A stretch of 64,000 nt of DNA from Melitaea cinxia (taxonomy: Eukaryota; Arthropoda; Insecta; Lepidoptera; Nymphalidae). The stretch is from NCBI RefSeq assembly GCF_905220565.1, contig NC_059419.1:4526001-4590000 (forward strand), in the 5' to 3' direction. Made by a program: the position numbers and the translations under genes. Under the pieces are notes generated by a model that was not told the DNA's origin, ran no database searches, and was given only the letters and a program-made list of their open reading frames with translations. Numbering within the stretch: the first letter of the stretch is position 1; every line of letters begins with the position of its first letter. Below, piece after piece: positions 1 through 12,648 of the stretch.

Positions 1-915
1 ACCCATGTAACTTCGTATTCTCTGAAAATATTTTTATTAACACTACATGTTATTCTGGATAGCCAGCTCTCTGCGTATCAAGTTTTATTGTAATCCTATT
101 AGTATTTTTTGCATCATGGGGTAGAGAACATCAAATCAACCTTTTGTACTTGAAGTGGAATGATAGAGCAATACAGAAAGTATTGTAATAACTGGGATAT
201 TTTTTTATCGTAATATTTACTCTTATTAACAATATCTTGTATTATCTGTAGTATACAATATCAAGGGATATACGAGTAACAAGCTATTTTGATTTTCAAC
301 ACTAGGATATTTAACAGTAGGAAACTAAGTATTATTTTATTAATAAATTGTGTAAATATTTATTTATTTATTATTTATTTATTTATTATTAATAAAAATA
401 TAATAATATAATAAACTATTCCCACCTGCTTTGTCGTATTCAAACATTTGTCGTATACGGACATAGAACCCGTGATTAACTCAAGTCAGTTGCTTTGACC
501 ACTGAATCTTCACGTAGTCATAAATTGTAATAAAAATATATCTTTCTATTGATTTTTATGTATTTTGTTTCATACTATTATATTATATCTTTCTCGTTTT
601 ATATATTTACTACTTTTATATAATAAATATGCCTAATTAGTGAAAGTTTAATTAAATATTTCAATTTCGTCAATATATTTTCACATCAGAAATAAAAAAC
701 GAAAAATTAATAAAAAACGTGTATTCCTAATTAAGTAATCATTTAAAAGTAAAAAAAAACCTTCCTCACATTATATTGTTCAATAAAAATAAACATAGGT
801 AGATATTATAATTATACCAACTTCTGAATCAGGTTTTTAGTTATTCCTTTACTAAAATAATAAAACGCATTCTTGATTCTTCTCTGCAGAATCGTATGAA
901 CATTCAGAATCAGTG
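1..915. other. AT-rich non-coding stretch with old SINE trace
   Basis: No ORF of note. It holds homopolymer and TTTA-rich runs around 355-415. At 465-525 there is a diverged minus-strand match to the tRNA-like head of the SINE family described at 18,795. Nothing else is recognised. Confidence 0.5.
465..525 (-). repeat. Diverged tRNA-like SINE head
   Basis: On the minus strand the stretch reads as a degraded A-box region (TTCAGTGGTCAAAG) followed by a B-box-like CACGGGTTCTA. This is the arrangement of the SINE heads at 33,095 and 63,640. It is an old fragment, not a tRNA gene, because no cloverleaf with matching acceptor arms is evident. Confidence 0.4.
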
Positions 916-927
916 GTAGCTTAACTT

Positions 928-1252
928 CATCACTTCAGCCAAATAAGTTCCACTGCTGGACATAAGCCTCCAAAAGTTCGCGCCAAAATTGGCGTGAACT
1001 CGTGTGTCTTGCCCATAGTCACCACGCTGGGCAGGCGGGTTGGTAACCGCAGGGCTGGCTTTGTCACACCGATGACGCTGTTGCACATTTTCGGCCTGTG
1101 TCTTTTAAAGCCAGAAGTTGGATAGTAATCCCGCCATCAGTCGGCTTTTTTAGTTCCAAGGTGGTAATGGAACTGTGTTATCCCTTAGTCGCCACTTACG
1201 ACACCTACGGGAAAAGAGGTGGTGGCTATATTCTTACTGCCGTAACCACACA
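928..1252 (-). mobile_element. RTE-derived internally deleted element (SIDE-like), minus strand
   Basis: This is the reverse complement of the family member at 11,940. Read on the minus strand it starts near 1,252, carries the block with GTAGGTGTCGTAAGTGGCGA and the GC-rich CACCAACCCGCCTGCCCAGC segment, and ends in the RTE-type tail (GGCTTATGTCCAGCAGTGGA). Imperfect 12-bp flanks GTAGCTTAACTT (916-927) and GTAGCTTCACTT (1253-1264) look like a target duplication with one mismatch. It has no coding capacity. Confidence 0.7.
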
Positions 1253-1264
1253 GTAGCTTCACTT

Positions 1265-1934
1265 AAAACAATATAATAAATTAATTAAAACATTTTTTTT
1301 TATAATATTCACACACGGTCGTCTGTTCCTACGGTAAGCAACATATTAATGCTCGTGTTCTAGATAACAGTCGACGGCTATAGCTAAATATATTTTTTTA
1401 TAAATATACATGGAAATAATACACATATAAATACATAAATATAAATATTTCACAAAGATACACAACCCGGGGAACAGAAAGCATTGGCGCATTTTACTAC
1501 AAATTGGGTCAACAGGCTTGTCAAATTATAATATTAATATATAAAATGTCGATACAAAAGTATTTTGAAGCCTACTTTTATGAAGTAATTTATGATTCCG
1601 ATACAAAGAGAAAACCTTAAATTCCAAATTTAAAAAAAAATAGTAATTAATAAAAAAAAGTAAATACCCCCATATCGTCACCTCGCATATTTGCAACACA
1701 ATGGAAGGCGTGGCAGACTAGTGGGGGATAATTACCTCTTAACCCCCCCCCTTTCCTCTCCCGCCCTCCCGCGAGGCTTTCATTGAGCATTGTCTTCGAG
1801 ATGTGACCTCTGACGAAGTTGAGGCGAAACGTAAACTGAGATGATAATAGCAAATTTTATAAAACACTAGTTGTTCTCCGCGGTTCAGCTCGCCAAAGTA
1901 TTTGATAATTATGATGTTCAGATCTTCAAAAAGA

Positions 1935-1965
<31 letters not shown>

Positions 1966-2158
1966 GCTTATATATTATATATATATTATATATATATATT
2001 AGCTTAGCAATTGCATCCTAATAGTGTGTAGCAAATAAACATAGATGGATGGATGTCACATACTAGTTTCTTTAGAAGTATCACTTAGCGGTCAATTCTT
2101 TACTATACAACATGAATATTACTAGCTCTAACAATTAAAACTACAAACAAAATATTAA
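1265..2158. other. Non-coding stretch with (AT)n
   Basis: AT-rich sequence with C-homopolymer and short GC runs near 1740-1770. An (AT)n microsatellite with interruptions lies at about 1934-2000. No gene is seen; the 68-codon minus-strand ORF near 1647-1853 has no recognisable features. Confidence 0.5.
1934..2000. repeat. (AT)n microsatellite
   Basis: Alternating AT run from about 1935 to 1962, followed by TATATT-interrupted repeats to about 2000. Confidence 0.85.
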
Positions 2159-2262
2159 TTGAAGTAAAACTTCTTTACGCACCCTTGATTTCGCGTGACG
2201 TAAGCGTTACGAAAAGCGTGATCACGCGAGACGAACGGAAGTTGAGAGATAGATATAACATA
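2159..2262 (+). mobile_element. MITE fragment, palindromic-end family (left end only)
   Basis: Begins with TTGAAGTAAAACTTCTTT, the same terminal motif as the complete copies at 17,767 and 60,291, followed by a matching interior (ACGCACCCTTGA, GTTACGAAAAGCGTGATC). The right terminus is missing and is replaced by an RTE-type tail. Confidence 0.6.
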
Positions 2263-2340
2263 GAAGGAGAGTTCACGCCATTTTTGGTGCGAGCTTTTGG
2301 AGACTTATATCCAGCAGTGGAATGCGATACTCAAAAAGTA
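2263..2340 (+). mobile_element. Degraded RTE/SIDE 3' tail
   Basis: Contains GAGTTCACGCCATTTTTGGT and, further on, ATCCAGCAGTGGAATGCGAT. These are diverged forms of the 3' segment of the element at 11,940-12,274. No tail repeat remains. The overlying 64-codon ORF is a shadow. Confidence 0.55.
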
Positions 2341-2910
2341 CTAGTCAGATCTCGATTAAATTTAAACGGCACCACATGATAAGTACCAGTTAGATTAAAA
2401 AACGAACTATCGAAATCGGTTTATCCAGTAAAAAAATACAGTCGAATTGAATACGTTCTCTTTTTTGGAAGTCGGTAAAAAAAGACCTTGACCACCAGTT
2501 ACTGATTTAATTTAATACTAAAGATAAAGGGTCTTGCTTCCCTTGACAATGATTGCATATAATTTAATTTCTGTCAGAATTTTTTTTAAATTGTATATTA
2601 TGCAAATTCTATTAAAACCTAGTATTTGATATAAAATACTAATTTAGAACGTGGGTACAAAATAAATTAAGAGTAATTAATACTATCCGAACAAGTTTCC
2701 AACGATATTTCTGTGGGAAAATATCAAAAATTTCTAGTTTTATTATAAACGCAAAAAAAATATCTTATAATATATAATTTTTCGATTCCGTTTTTTTAAG
2801 TTTAATTTCGGAATTGAGAAATTAAGATAATGTTTTCTACTTTTTTTATTTTATTTTATAGTTTAATTAGTATTATAATTGGTAAGATTATGTAAAACGA
2901 TGTAGGTATA

Positions 2911-3184
2911 TCTAATATATAAAATTCTCGTGTCGTAGTTAAACTTTTGTGTGCATATTGGGTAGGTCTGAGAATCGAACAACATCTATTTTTCATCCCC
3001 CTAAATCTTAAGGATAGTCCACCACTAAATTTTTTTTTTAAGTTTTAGATAAATTATTTATTTTTAATTTTATTATGATTTGGCGTTGAAAAATAAATAC
3101 AGCCCTAAAATTTCACCCTTCTACCTCCAACTCCTATTTTTAAATAGCGTTTAGTGGCAAGACAAACTTTGCCGAGTCAGCTAG
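2911..3184 (+). mobile_element. Non-autonomous Helitron-like element
   Basis: Starts with TCTAATATATAAAATTCTCG and ends GAGTCAGCTAG. It lies between an A and a T, as Helitrons do (5' TC, 3' CTRR, A/T insertion). The same 5' terminus and a nearly identical 3' terminus (GGGTCAGCTAG) bound the longer copy at 51,018-51,842 in opposite orientation. Shared interior words include GGTCTGAGAATCGAACAACA. No Rep/helicase is present. Confidence 0.7.
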
Positions 3185-6100
3185 TATTATATAAAAATAT
3201 CATATAAAATTATGTTCTTTTATAAGTATATTAGAGACGATCTGTGGTTTCACACGCTTATGATTAGCGTTCTAATTCTGCGTCATACCGTGACGTAATA
3301 AAGCCTATATAACTTCACAAAAAGGCTTGTGTTTGGAAAAATATTTTTTTATTTATTTATTCTGAAACATCGACGAAAGTAAATAGCACTTACATAGAAA
3401 TTTATAATAAAAAACGTTCAAAGAGCCTTTCCAATTATATGTCAGTACAACTATATAAGATAATTATAATTCTTAACATAGTAACAGTATGGGATTAGCG
3501 AGTTCTAGCACAAAGTAACTCCTTACTTTCATTGTATTATAAACAATATGTACACATGTGTTTATTTGTACAAACATTCTTATATATTGTTATGACATAG
3601 ATATTACAAAAATATGGAATCGAAATTTTTCTAAGAACGAATCAATCAAACAATTGAAACGCTCACGTCTAGACAATTTTTACTATCGTATAAATTCTAT
3701 TGTACTGTCATTGGTATGAGAGGTGAGAGAAATCGCGACGGGCGAATTCTGTGCGCGTGTGCTTACGTAACGTGGCCATTGTGTATGCGCGCGTGCCAGT
3801 GGGACAAGCGGGGTGGCCGCGCGCCTTGGCGTGCCAGGCGGGACTGTTGACACTGGTCAGCTCATCTATGACTGTATAGCCATTTGTTTACACATAATTC
3901 AAATTTAGAATACTTTATGACTACAATAAAATAGTACAATAAAAAGAATAAGAACATTGCATTAAACCGTACCTCGATATAACATATTGCCGGAGCGCAC
4001 GTGTAACATTCGAACATTTCAAATTTCGAACGTCAGCGAAAGCTAAAAAAGCAAAACGTTCATATCTTAAACTCGTCGTTCTAAATTCAAAATATAAGTG
4101 AAGCAATTGAAAAACGAAACGAACTAACTTCGTATTACGAGCTCGTTCCAAATTTAAGAGTATTCAAATATCGAACGTCGAGACGAATTATGACGCGCGG
4201 GACCGGCTGGAGAACGAATTATGTTTTCCTGCAGACTTAATTTTTTTAATACGTTAGATAAACATTTAAATTGCAAATGGGTCTAATGTGTAACGAGATT
4301 CGATAGGGAATATTTATAATATTCTATCGGAGCTCGTAAAACCATACATCTTAACTAAAACATTCAATCAACTTTGAGATTTGAATAAAATATTACTCGA
4401 ACGTATAAAATCATAATGTCGGACGCGGCTAGTTTCGTTTCGGCGGAGATATGATCCCATTGATTGATGGGTGACCACGCTGCGGGACCGGGTTGCTAGT
4501 TGTGGTTGACCCGCGAAGAGAGCGCGCGCGGGGCGTCTCGGGGGTCAGAGTAGAGCGGTAATCGCTTGATCTAAGAGTGTTGACCCCGAATGTGTGGTTA
4601 GAACGGAGCATGTTTTGGACTTAATTAAAAATGTATAAAGTATGTATTGCATGTCACGACCGCCCCCGTGTTTGTCGAAGTTTTAATTTTAAATCAGTGA
4701 ATTGATTGAAGATAAATATTGATAGAAATTTAATTTTGTGAACATCTCATCGAGATGTACTAAATTCAATTTTCATTGTTACGATACGTTCATTGTGTAT
4801 TTTCCATTCGTTACAAATAGATTTAAATTAATATCAAATTCCCGGATGCTGGCACGGCCTTTTATTTGTATCCATTAAAGTAAAACGTACTTATTAATCC
4901 TGTTATTAGGAATTTATCAATTGCAAAAAAAATGTGTTGAAATGCGATTTCTTCATCTTCAACAAATTTATAAACCGTCAAATATGTTTATACACGTCAG
5001 ATTTCAAAATACTAAAAATTTTGATGAGAGAAATCTCAAATTACTATTGGTATCCGCCTAATTTCCTGAACGCATCGCATGTATCGTTGACTCAGAGTCA
5101 GGACTCACAGTTTTCTAAACCCACATCTAATTCCGAATGTTCCCGTTCTATTTTCAAAACATAAATTTGAATATGAAACGTCTATTCGATGATGGAACGC
5201 TCCCCGTTTGTAATTCGAAAATGGAACGTCTTGTTCTTATTATGAATGCGTTAAGGATGCACAAGAGCATGCCTCTGACGGTTTAGTAACTGATGCATTA
5301 ATGCCTCGAATGATCTCTCGTCTTTTTTTTTTCGTCGACGCCCGGAGATTGGTCATTACACATCTGAATATGTGGACTCAACAAAAAGAGTGATCACGTT
5401 CTGATAAAAAGTTCCGAGTTGTGATGTAAGAGTGGCAAACGTGCTCTTTATGTTATTACCATTTGAAGTTTCTGGACGGAATTGAAAGTTTGAACCCGAT
5501 GTTCGATTTTTAATTGACTCTATATAAATATTGTTTCGTCGTATTTTTGAACGTTTGAAAAAAAAAACATTTTTATTACGCATTCAATTCAAAACTAGAA
5601 CACCAATTAAGGAATTATTTTTAAAAGTTGGATTCCCAAACGCGATAGATCAATTTGCGTCAAATGAAATATTTCGTACAATCTAAATCATTATATTGCT
5701 CGTAACGAACTGAGGAATATAATAAAATCTATTTGAGTTGTATTTATTTGTTAACTTGTTTTATGTTATTGTAACTATAGTTAGAATATAATTTTCAGTA
5801 GTTGCTATTGACATTCATTCGACAATTTGATTCTATTTTTATACCCGAACTCTACATTTTAAAATACTAAAATTAATATTATAAACTATAACATTATATA
5901 ATTATATAATAATAATTTCCGCGTTTAACACCGATTCAAAAACTTAATAATTAAAAACATATCTATTTTGAAATCGTAATTATTATGAAGCTCAAACATA
6001 AACTGCCATTACGTTAAAATACTGATAGGGATGATCTAGTCGAGTGAATACATAGGAAACCTCACATTAACGGCACGATAGTAACTATTTTTGTGTTATT

Positions 6101-9100
6101 TTCTTTATTTCTCAAGCATACGTCAGTTTGTAATTAAACTCTATATTCCTTAAACAGTGGAATTAACCCCAATTGAGGGATCGCTCTATTTAAATTACTC
6201 GTAACGTACAGCTTTGTGGAAGTTTCGACACGTCACTCTAATCTATTCCTACTCATGTGAACGTTAATGACATCAGAAATTTAATAATCGAACAATATTA
6301 CAAAAAATATTTTTAATTAAATTTTTTATCCCTTTAAGTATGGAAAAAAAAAATCTCTATGCTCGTTTTTACGCGCGAGGTCGAAGCATACTCGTACCTA
6401 GTTGGAAAATGGAGCTCGTCCACGTTTGAACTGGCGTTTACATTTAATTCGAAACGGCCTTGATCGGTAATTAAAATGTTTGAATACATTTTTAAAGGTC
6501 ATTAAAATAAAAGTAATTAAATAAAACGTTATCTAAGATTCCGAAACCGTTTCACAAGCTCGCCGATTCAGGAAATCGAGAAAAAAGCCATCAATGAATT
6601 TATAATTATCGTGTATACTAGTGAATTGAATTTTGAAGAAAGATTTTAATTTACTGTTTCCGGTTCTCGCGAATTATCATTATATGTAGTATATTTTTTC
6701 TACTTTATAATATAAACGCGTATATCCGTTTATTTTGACCTCAAATTATGTTATTATATATACCGTTATAATATCATATTTGTACAAACAATGCAGCCAT
6801 CTTCAAAAACAATGAGCGTTATTGTCTGTTCTTAATTCCATTTTTGAAAAAATAATCCATTTCGCATTTCATACCGCAGCTTCATTGATTGCTTACACTT
6901 ATTCAAAACTACATCTTATTTATTTAGATTAGGGTTTATTTTTGAGTGGCATCTTAGTTAGCAGCTGGTTTCTTAATTTTGATATTTGTTTAATCTGAAA
7001 TGATTCGTATGTGAACGTGTTAAGGGTGAAAATTGCGTACTAATTGGTTAATAACAATTGCATGTGTGGTGCGAGAGAGACAGATATATTACGAGAACGA
7101 GACGGTCAAAAATGCACGATTCCGCAATGTGTCCGTTTATTATGATAATTATGAGACGACAAAATCTTATTAATATAAAACGTTGCCGCATTCGTTTTTA
7201 ATAATGTTTATCCGGCAAAATTCGGTACGTTAAAAGTAAAACACAACTTTTATAATAAAATCCTACTTTACAATTTAGTCGGATTTAATTTTCACTTCGA
7301 TAAATTAATTAACTAGTTAATTAAGTTTAAGTACATGAGACATTTTAGTCATAAATTAAAATGAAATACGAGTGTAAGTACGTTCAATTTGTTAAAACAT
7401 TCGAGATAAAATATAAATAATGACTTAATTATCGCTTCAAGTGTATTATTAACTGTAAAATGACGTCTAATTAAATTTTACTCACAATAAAAACCGCGAG
7501 GACATTTTATTATACTAAATAAGGCGTGTCGGTGCAAGCGCATCGTACCTAGCTCAAAATAGTCGATATAACGAGACGAAATTACCATTAAATGTCAAAA
7601 ATAATAGTTTCCATACCGGTAATGGAGACATCAGTTGAATAAATTGCCAATCTGCAATTGTAAGTAACAATTAATAACCTGTATATGGACGGGATCTGGA
7701 CGGTGGGACAGACAGATGTCCTGGGATGCTAGCTGTGAGCTTCGACGTCGCTAAAAGTGCTTAGAAATATTATGTGCAATAAACGTCGTTCACATGTCCT
7801 TATTAATATTATATATTGAAAAATTGTATGTAAGTTCTTTGTTCATAAATTTCATCGTAAAAATAAACTGTACTCTATGTTAAGACACAATGATTAACAA
7901 ATTTGAATATGGAATGACCGAATTCTAAAAATGAATAAAATTCTGCGCGTCTATACTCTGTGTTCGAAAGAACGGAAACATCCGAAATTGGAATTCCATG
8001 GACGATAAACTTTTAGCGACTTTGGAAAACAATTGGCAGTTTTGAAAAATCGAAAAATACCTTCATCGATAACCGTTTGAGCGTATTTGAATGAGTCACG
8101 TGACGTGATTCAATACCATTGTTCTGCAATACCGGGTACGAGTGCGCGGGTCCGAGTAAATTAGGAAATGTGTTTTATTTTATTGAAAATCCATTCGGAA
8201 TTACAATTGAAAGATATATATTATGATACACGTACGTTTCCAGTTAGCACCGTGAGAGTATTTGAATATTATCGATGTCCCGGCCGGGCGGCGAGTACGA
8301 AATGTTTATGGACATCACCGCGGCTCCGTAACAAAGAACCAAGAACAATAAAATTAAACACGATTGTTTATGGTCATAACTTTTTTTAATATACCTATAC
8401 ATTTTATAGAAATATTTAAAAGTAACGTGTGTTTCCCGGTTCGTATTGTTTTATTATTGTATGTGTTATTTTTTTATTTATATAGCGATCACGTTCGCCA
8501 CACATTGATTGTTCGGTTCGTGACGTCACCTCCGTTCGCCTGATAAGGCGGGCTTCCGGTCGAAATCCTGACGAGTGAATGGATGACCGAATGAACGGCT
8601 CGCGACCTTATCCGATATAAGAACGGATTTTTTTTATGACTGATAACATTGAGCGTGTACACAAGCACATGCAAGCATAATTTACGGTGCATATTTAGTT
8701 AAAAAATTTGTTTTAATTACGGTTACATAATAATAAATTGTAAAAAGGATTAATAACTAACGCGATTTTTTAAAGGATCATATTTTTAAAACAGGGTTTA
8801 ATCTATTTTATTAGATTCTAGACGTTATGTTTATACCTAAAATAGTATTAAAAAAAAAGTTTTCGAAATTTGACAGACAACTTCTAAGATATCAAACAAA
8901 CATATCTTGAAAATTATTACGCAATAGGTAAAATATGTGTATCCACAGTATCGGTTATTATGAATACAAAAAACCAGCAAATCATATCGCTAACAAAAAA
9001 AAAAATCCAAAAACATCAAGAATTAAGTAAAACACATGCTGTAAAAACTATTTGATTATAAATAAATTAAAGTAATACGATGTTTGGGTTTTCCTTAATA

Positions 9101-9292
9101 ATGTGGAACGTTAAAAAACTTATAATGAAACGGCAATTTATTATAATAATAGAGGTATAATTTGTTAATTTTCTTTAAAAAAAACTTATTAGTTTTTATG
9201 TTTTTACGTCAATTCTGTTACTAGGCAAATATAAGAGTTTATTTAGTTTCGAGGAAATCAGAATTTATTGAATCGATTTTAAATATTTTACT
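3185..9292. other. Long unique-looking non-coding stretch
   Basis: Six kilobases without a repeat family that recurs elsewhere in the window and without a convincing ORF. CpG-richer patches lie at about 3725-3865 (many CGCG and GCGCG words) and 4425-4620. Degenerate TTCGAA/AATATGGAACG words recur (see findings). It could contain host regulatory sequence or untranslated exons, but nothing fixes this. Confidence 0.4.
4425..4620. other. GC/CpG-rich patch
   Basis: A sharp local rise in G+C, with words such as GAGAGCGCGCGCGGGGCGTC, inside AT-rich DNA. A 60-codon minus-strand ORF (4429-4611) covers it but shows no known domain. It could be an exon, a promoter-proximal patch or an old GC-rich repeat. 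Confidence 0.25.
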
Positions 9293-9902
9293 TTTTAACC
9301 GACTTCCAAAAAAGGAGGGTGTTCTCAATTTGACTGTATTTTTTTTAATGTTTACTTCAGAACTTTTGACTGGGTGGACGGATTTCGACAATTTTTCTTT
9401 TGATCGAAAGGTAGTGTGTGCCATTTGGTCCCATTTAAATTTATTTGAGATCTAACAACTACTTTTCGAGTTATATCTAATAATGCATTTTTACTTGACG
9501 CTTTTTTCGTCGACCGACGTTGTATTATACCGCATAACTTTCTACTGGATGTACCGATTTTGATAATTCTTTTTTTGTTGGAAAGGGGATGTCCCTAGTT
9601 TGGTACCGTGATGAAGAAAACCAGGATCTGATGATGAAATCCCAGAGAAATCGAGGGAAACTCTTGAAAATTTGCAATAACTTATTACTGGGTATACCGA
9701 TTTTGATAATTTTTAATTTAATCGAAAGCTGATGTTTAATCATGTGGTTATATATAAATTTTATCAAGATTTGATAAGTACTTTTTGAGTAATCTTTAAT
9801 AACGCGTCGTTACTTGACTATTTTTTCGTCGATCTACGTTGTATTACTCGTCGATGTAATTGAAGTCGGTTTTTTTTTTCGTTTGCGAGCAAACACAATT
9901 AT
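9293..9902 (+). mobile_element. AACCGACTTCC element, copy 1 (possible Helentron-type non-autonomous element)
   Basis: Subterminal inverted repeats AACCGACTTC (9297-9306) and GAAGTCGGTT, then a T run and a short 3' hairpin GTTTGC-GA-GCAAAC before ACAATTA. The interior has two copies of a TACCGATTTTGATAATT word. Near-identical copies lie at 28,575 and 40,115, and a deleted one at 46,368. The subterminal repeats plus 3' hairpin resemble the non-autonomous Helentron layout; the class assignment is inference. ORFs within it are shadows. Confidence 0.75.
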
Positions 9903-11927
9903 GATGTTTATTAGCTGTTTAATTTAATTAGCGATAAGGTTGCCTTTTGTACCTACTTATCTCCTGTTTTTCTTATTTTTTTAAATATATATTTTTTTAT
10001 AAAATGCTTAACTTAGATGGACTATTTTAATGTTTCTAACAGAGTGAGTTTTTATTATTATTATAAATAGGTTATAAAACATGAGCAAAGCAAACCCGAG
10101 TGACCGAGTGATACTGCGCAAGTTAATAAATAAAATTGATAAACAACTATTATTACAAGTTTTTTTCTTCTTACAAATCATTATAACATTATTAATCACG
10201 GAGGAAATCGATCTTGGAATCAAAGTATATGTAATAGCTTATGTAATTATATTTTAAGAAATCTTATGGGAACTAGTACTCTTATTAGTATTAGACTATG
10301 TGACTATGTGAGGTATAGGTATTTATTTATTGATTTTTTTTAAATATATATATATATAAAACTCGTGTTATTGATAAACTAAAAATTATATTATTACTTG
10401 TGTCATTTTAGGTTAGTCTTAAGTTTAGTAAAAAAGATTCTACAGCGTACAAGACATAGGGTATTATGGTACGTCTGTCACAGCACTCCCTATGTAATAC
10501 AGAGTACTCTAGCCCATCTGTTTCAACACTATATTTCCTGTTTTGCTATACAATCATTATTAAATTAAGAATTATACATATGCACTTATTTTATTATATT
10601 TTAATTTGAATGATGATTATGAAATGATGAGTCAAAGTTTGTGCAAAATCTCAGGACTTAAAAATGTCCTCGATATTTCGCGTCGTACCGAATCTGTGAT
10701 TGTGAGAATGTTTACTTATTAATTTATTATAAAAAAAATGCCCATATCAAATTTAAATGTTTATAACACCATCATGCATGACCATGCATCAATATTTAGT
10801 AATAAATTACAAATTATCAACATTAAATTAACTAAAATTCAAGTCGACAAGACCTTTATTTAAAGATAATATATATTTATTTAATTTAGGATATTAAATT
10901 AACTTTGAATGAATTTCATTATGTTGCAACTTTTCAAAACACATCCTAGCAATTTGAGGCAAAACAATAGCTAATATGACGTAAAACCTTAGCCGTCATT
11001 AGGTAACAGCCCTGTGTAATACATGCTAAAGATCCTATGACTATTATAACCAGTAATCATAATATAAGTAAAATAGATTTGGCTGTTAGTTTAATATTAC
11101 AGAGCATTGTATGTAGGACTTTCTGACACAGAAGATACAGAGTATAACAGAAGCCTGCAAAGTTTATTATATGTATAGGAGTTAGTTATGACTAAAGGGA
11201 ATGATTATCGTTTGAGTTTTACGAAATAGAGATGACGGTAACATCAACAGCAACACTAGTAGAACTTCACTGATTAATCTTCTGAGGCACAAGGCATAAA
11301 GAGGCTTGTAAGACTTTAAGGGGAAAAAAGTAGTTTAATAAGAACCATATGAATATTATAGGCACCAATTATTAATTATTTTTTTGTAAAATAGATCTAG
11401 ATGTGATTCTAGCAGTGTCTCTACTAGAACCTTATTGTTGGCCCCCTGATGCAGAAGGCACATATATAAAAGTTGCCTCAGCGAACTCTATAAGGATAAA
11501 AGTTAAATACGTAAGAAAGATCGAGTGTTACAAAATAAATTACAAAAGTACATAATTAATCGATGTAAATACATGCGCTTATGTATATTCATGAAACGTA
11601 CTTAACAAATATTCTGTCCGTTTTAATTAATCATTATCATATTATAAGAGAGCTTTTTATATACTTACCCACTTTTATTAAGTTATTTTTATATTATAAT
11701 AACGAATCGTTAATTTGTTTTTGTTATAATTTTTTCGCAACTAATCGATTTATATAAAAGCTTATAGTTAACATAACATAATAAAAAAATATATCTTAAA
11801 ATTATTTAGGATTTTGTTATCGTATGTTATGTAACAGATTTCATTAAATATTTTTAACACGTATTTGACGTTAGTTAATTTATAAAAATATTTTTTTTAA
11901 AATAATATCTATAAAATATATTTTCCG
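9903..11927. other. AT-rich non-coding stretch
   Basis: No repeat family shared with the rest of the window and no supported gene. Homopolymers and short TA runs only. Confidence 0.4.
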
Positions 11928-11939
11928 TATTATCTAATA

Positions 11940-12274
11940 CGCTGTGTGGCTACGGCACTAAAGAATTTAGCCACCCCCTCTCTTCCCGTGGGTGTCGTAA
12001 GAGGCGACTAAGGGATAACAAGGTTCCACAACCACCTTGGAACTTAAGAAGCCGACCGATGGCGGGATAACCATCCAACTGCTGGCTTTGAAATACACAG
12101 GTCGAAGACGGGCAGCAGCGTCTTCGGTGCGACAAAGCCAGTACTGCGGTCACCAACCCGCCTGCCCAGCGTGGTGACTATGGGCAAAACACATGAGTTC
12201 ACGTTATTTTTGGCGTAAACTTGTGGAGGCCTATGTCCAGCAGTGGACTGTATAGGCTGTAATGATGATGATGA
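11940..12274 (+). mobile_element. RTE-derived internally deleted element, full-length copy
   Basis: Flanked by a perfect 12-bp duplication TATTATCTAATA (11,928-11,939 and 12,275-12,286), which fixes the ends. The 5' two thirds (GTGTGGCTACGG, GTGGGTGTCGTAAGAGGCGA, CACCAACCCGCCTGCCCAGC) match the 5' region of the RTE copy at about 50.8-52.1 kb. The last part (GGCCTATGTCCAGCAGTGGA, then a TGATGATGA tail) matches the RTE 3' end at 58,482-58,582. It is therefore an RTE with the coding interior removed, which could be mobilised in trans. The minus-strand ORF inside is a shadow. Confidence 0.8.
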
Positions 12275-12303
12275 TATTATCTAATAATCTAATAATAATA
12301 ATA

Positions 12304-12648
12304 TCTAAAATTAATACGTGAAGCAAAAACTTTGTACCCCTTTTTACTAAAATTGCGCGGACGAAGCTGTATGACATTTCGTACACTTATAGTTTATATA
12401 GAGAAGGAATTATATGCAGAACGCTAATTTTTATTATTATGAATAAAAATATATTAAATCAATAAAAAAACATGATATATCTACCATGTATTTGACACAC
12501 ACACACGCATATTATACTTTCTTGTTGATTGTCAAAGTATGTAATCAAATTGAAAAAATTTAAAAAGGCTCTTTATTTTTATTATTTTTTGGTTTTTTAA
12601 TATTTTTTTTTATTTATGGTCGAATTTCGACCACTGGACGACGACTAG
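12304..12648 (+). mobile_element. Helitron-like repeat, copy 1
   Basis: Begins TCTAAAATTAATACGTGAAG after an A and ends GGACGACGACTAG before a T. A related copy lies in opposite orientation at 58,819-59,120; they share GTGAAGCAAAAACT, the TTGCGCGGACG block, ACACACACACGCATAT and the TGGTCGAATTTCGACCA word. There is no ORF. Assignment rests on the A/T-flanked TC...CTAG ends. Confidence 0.6.

Noticed and set aside
4429..4611. 60-codon minus-strand ORF as a host exon
   Set aside because: GC-rich and open, but no splice-site pair, homology or domain can be seen; kept only as a composition patch.
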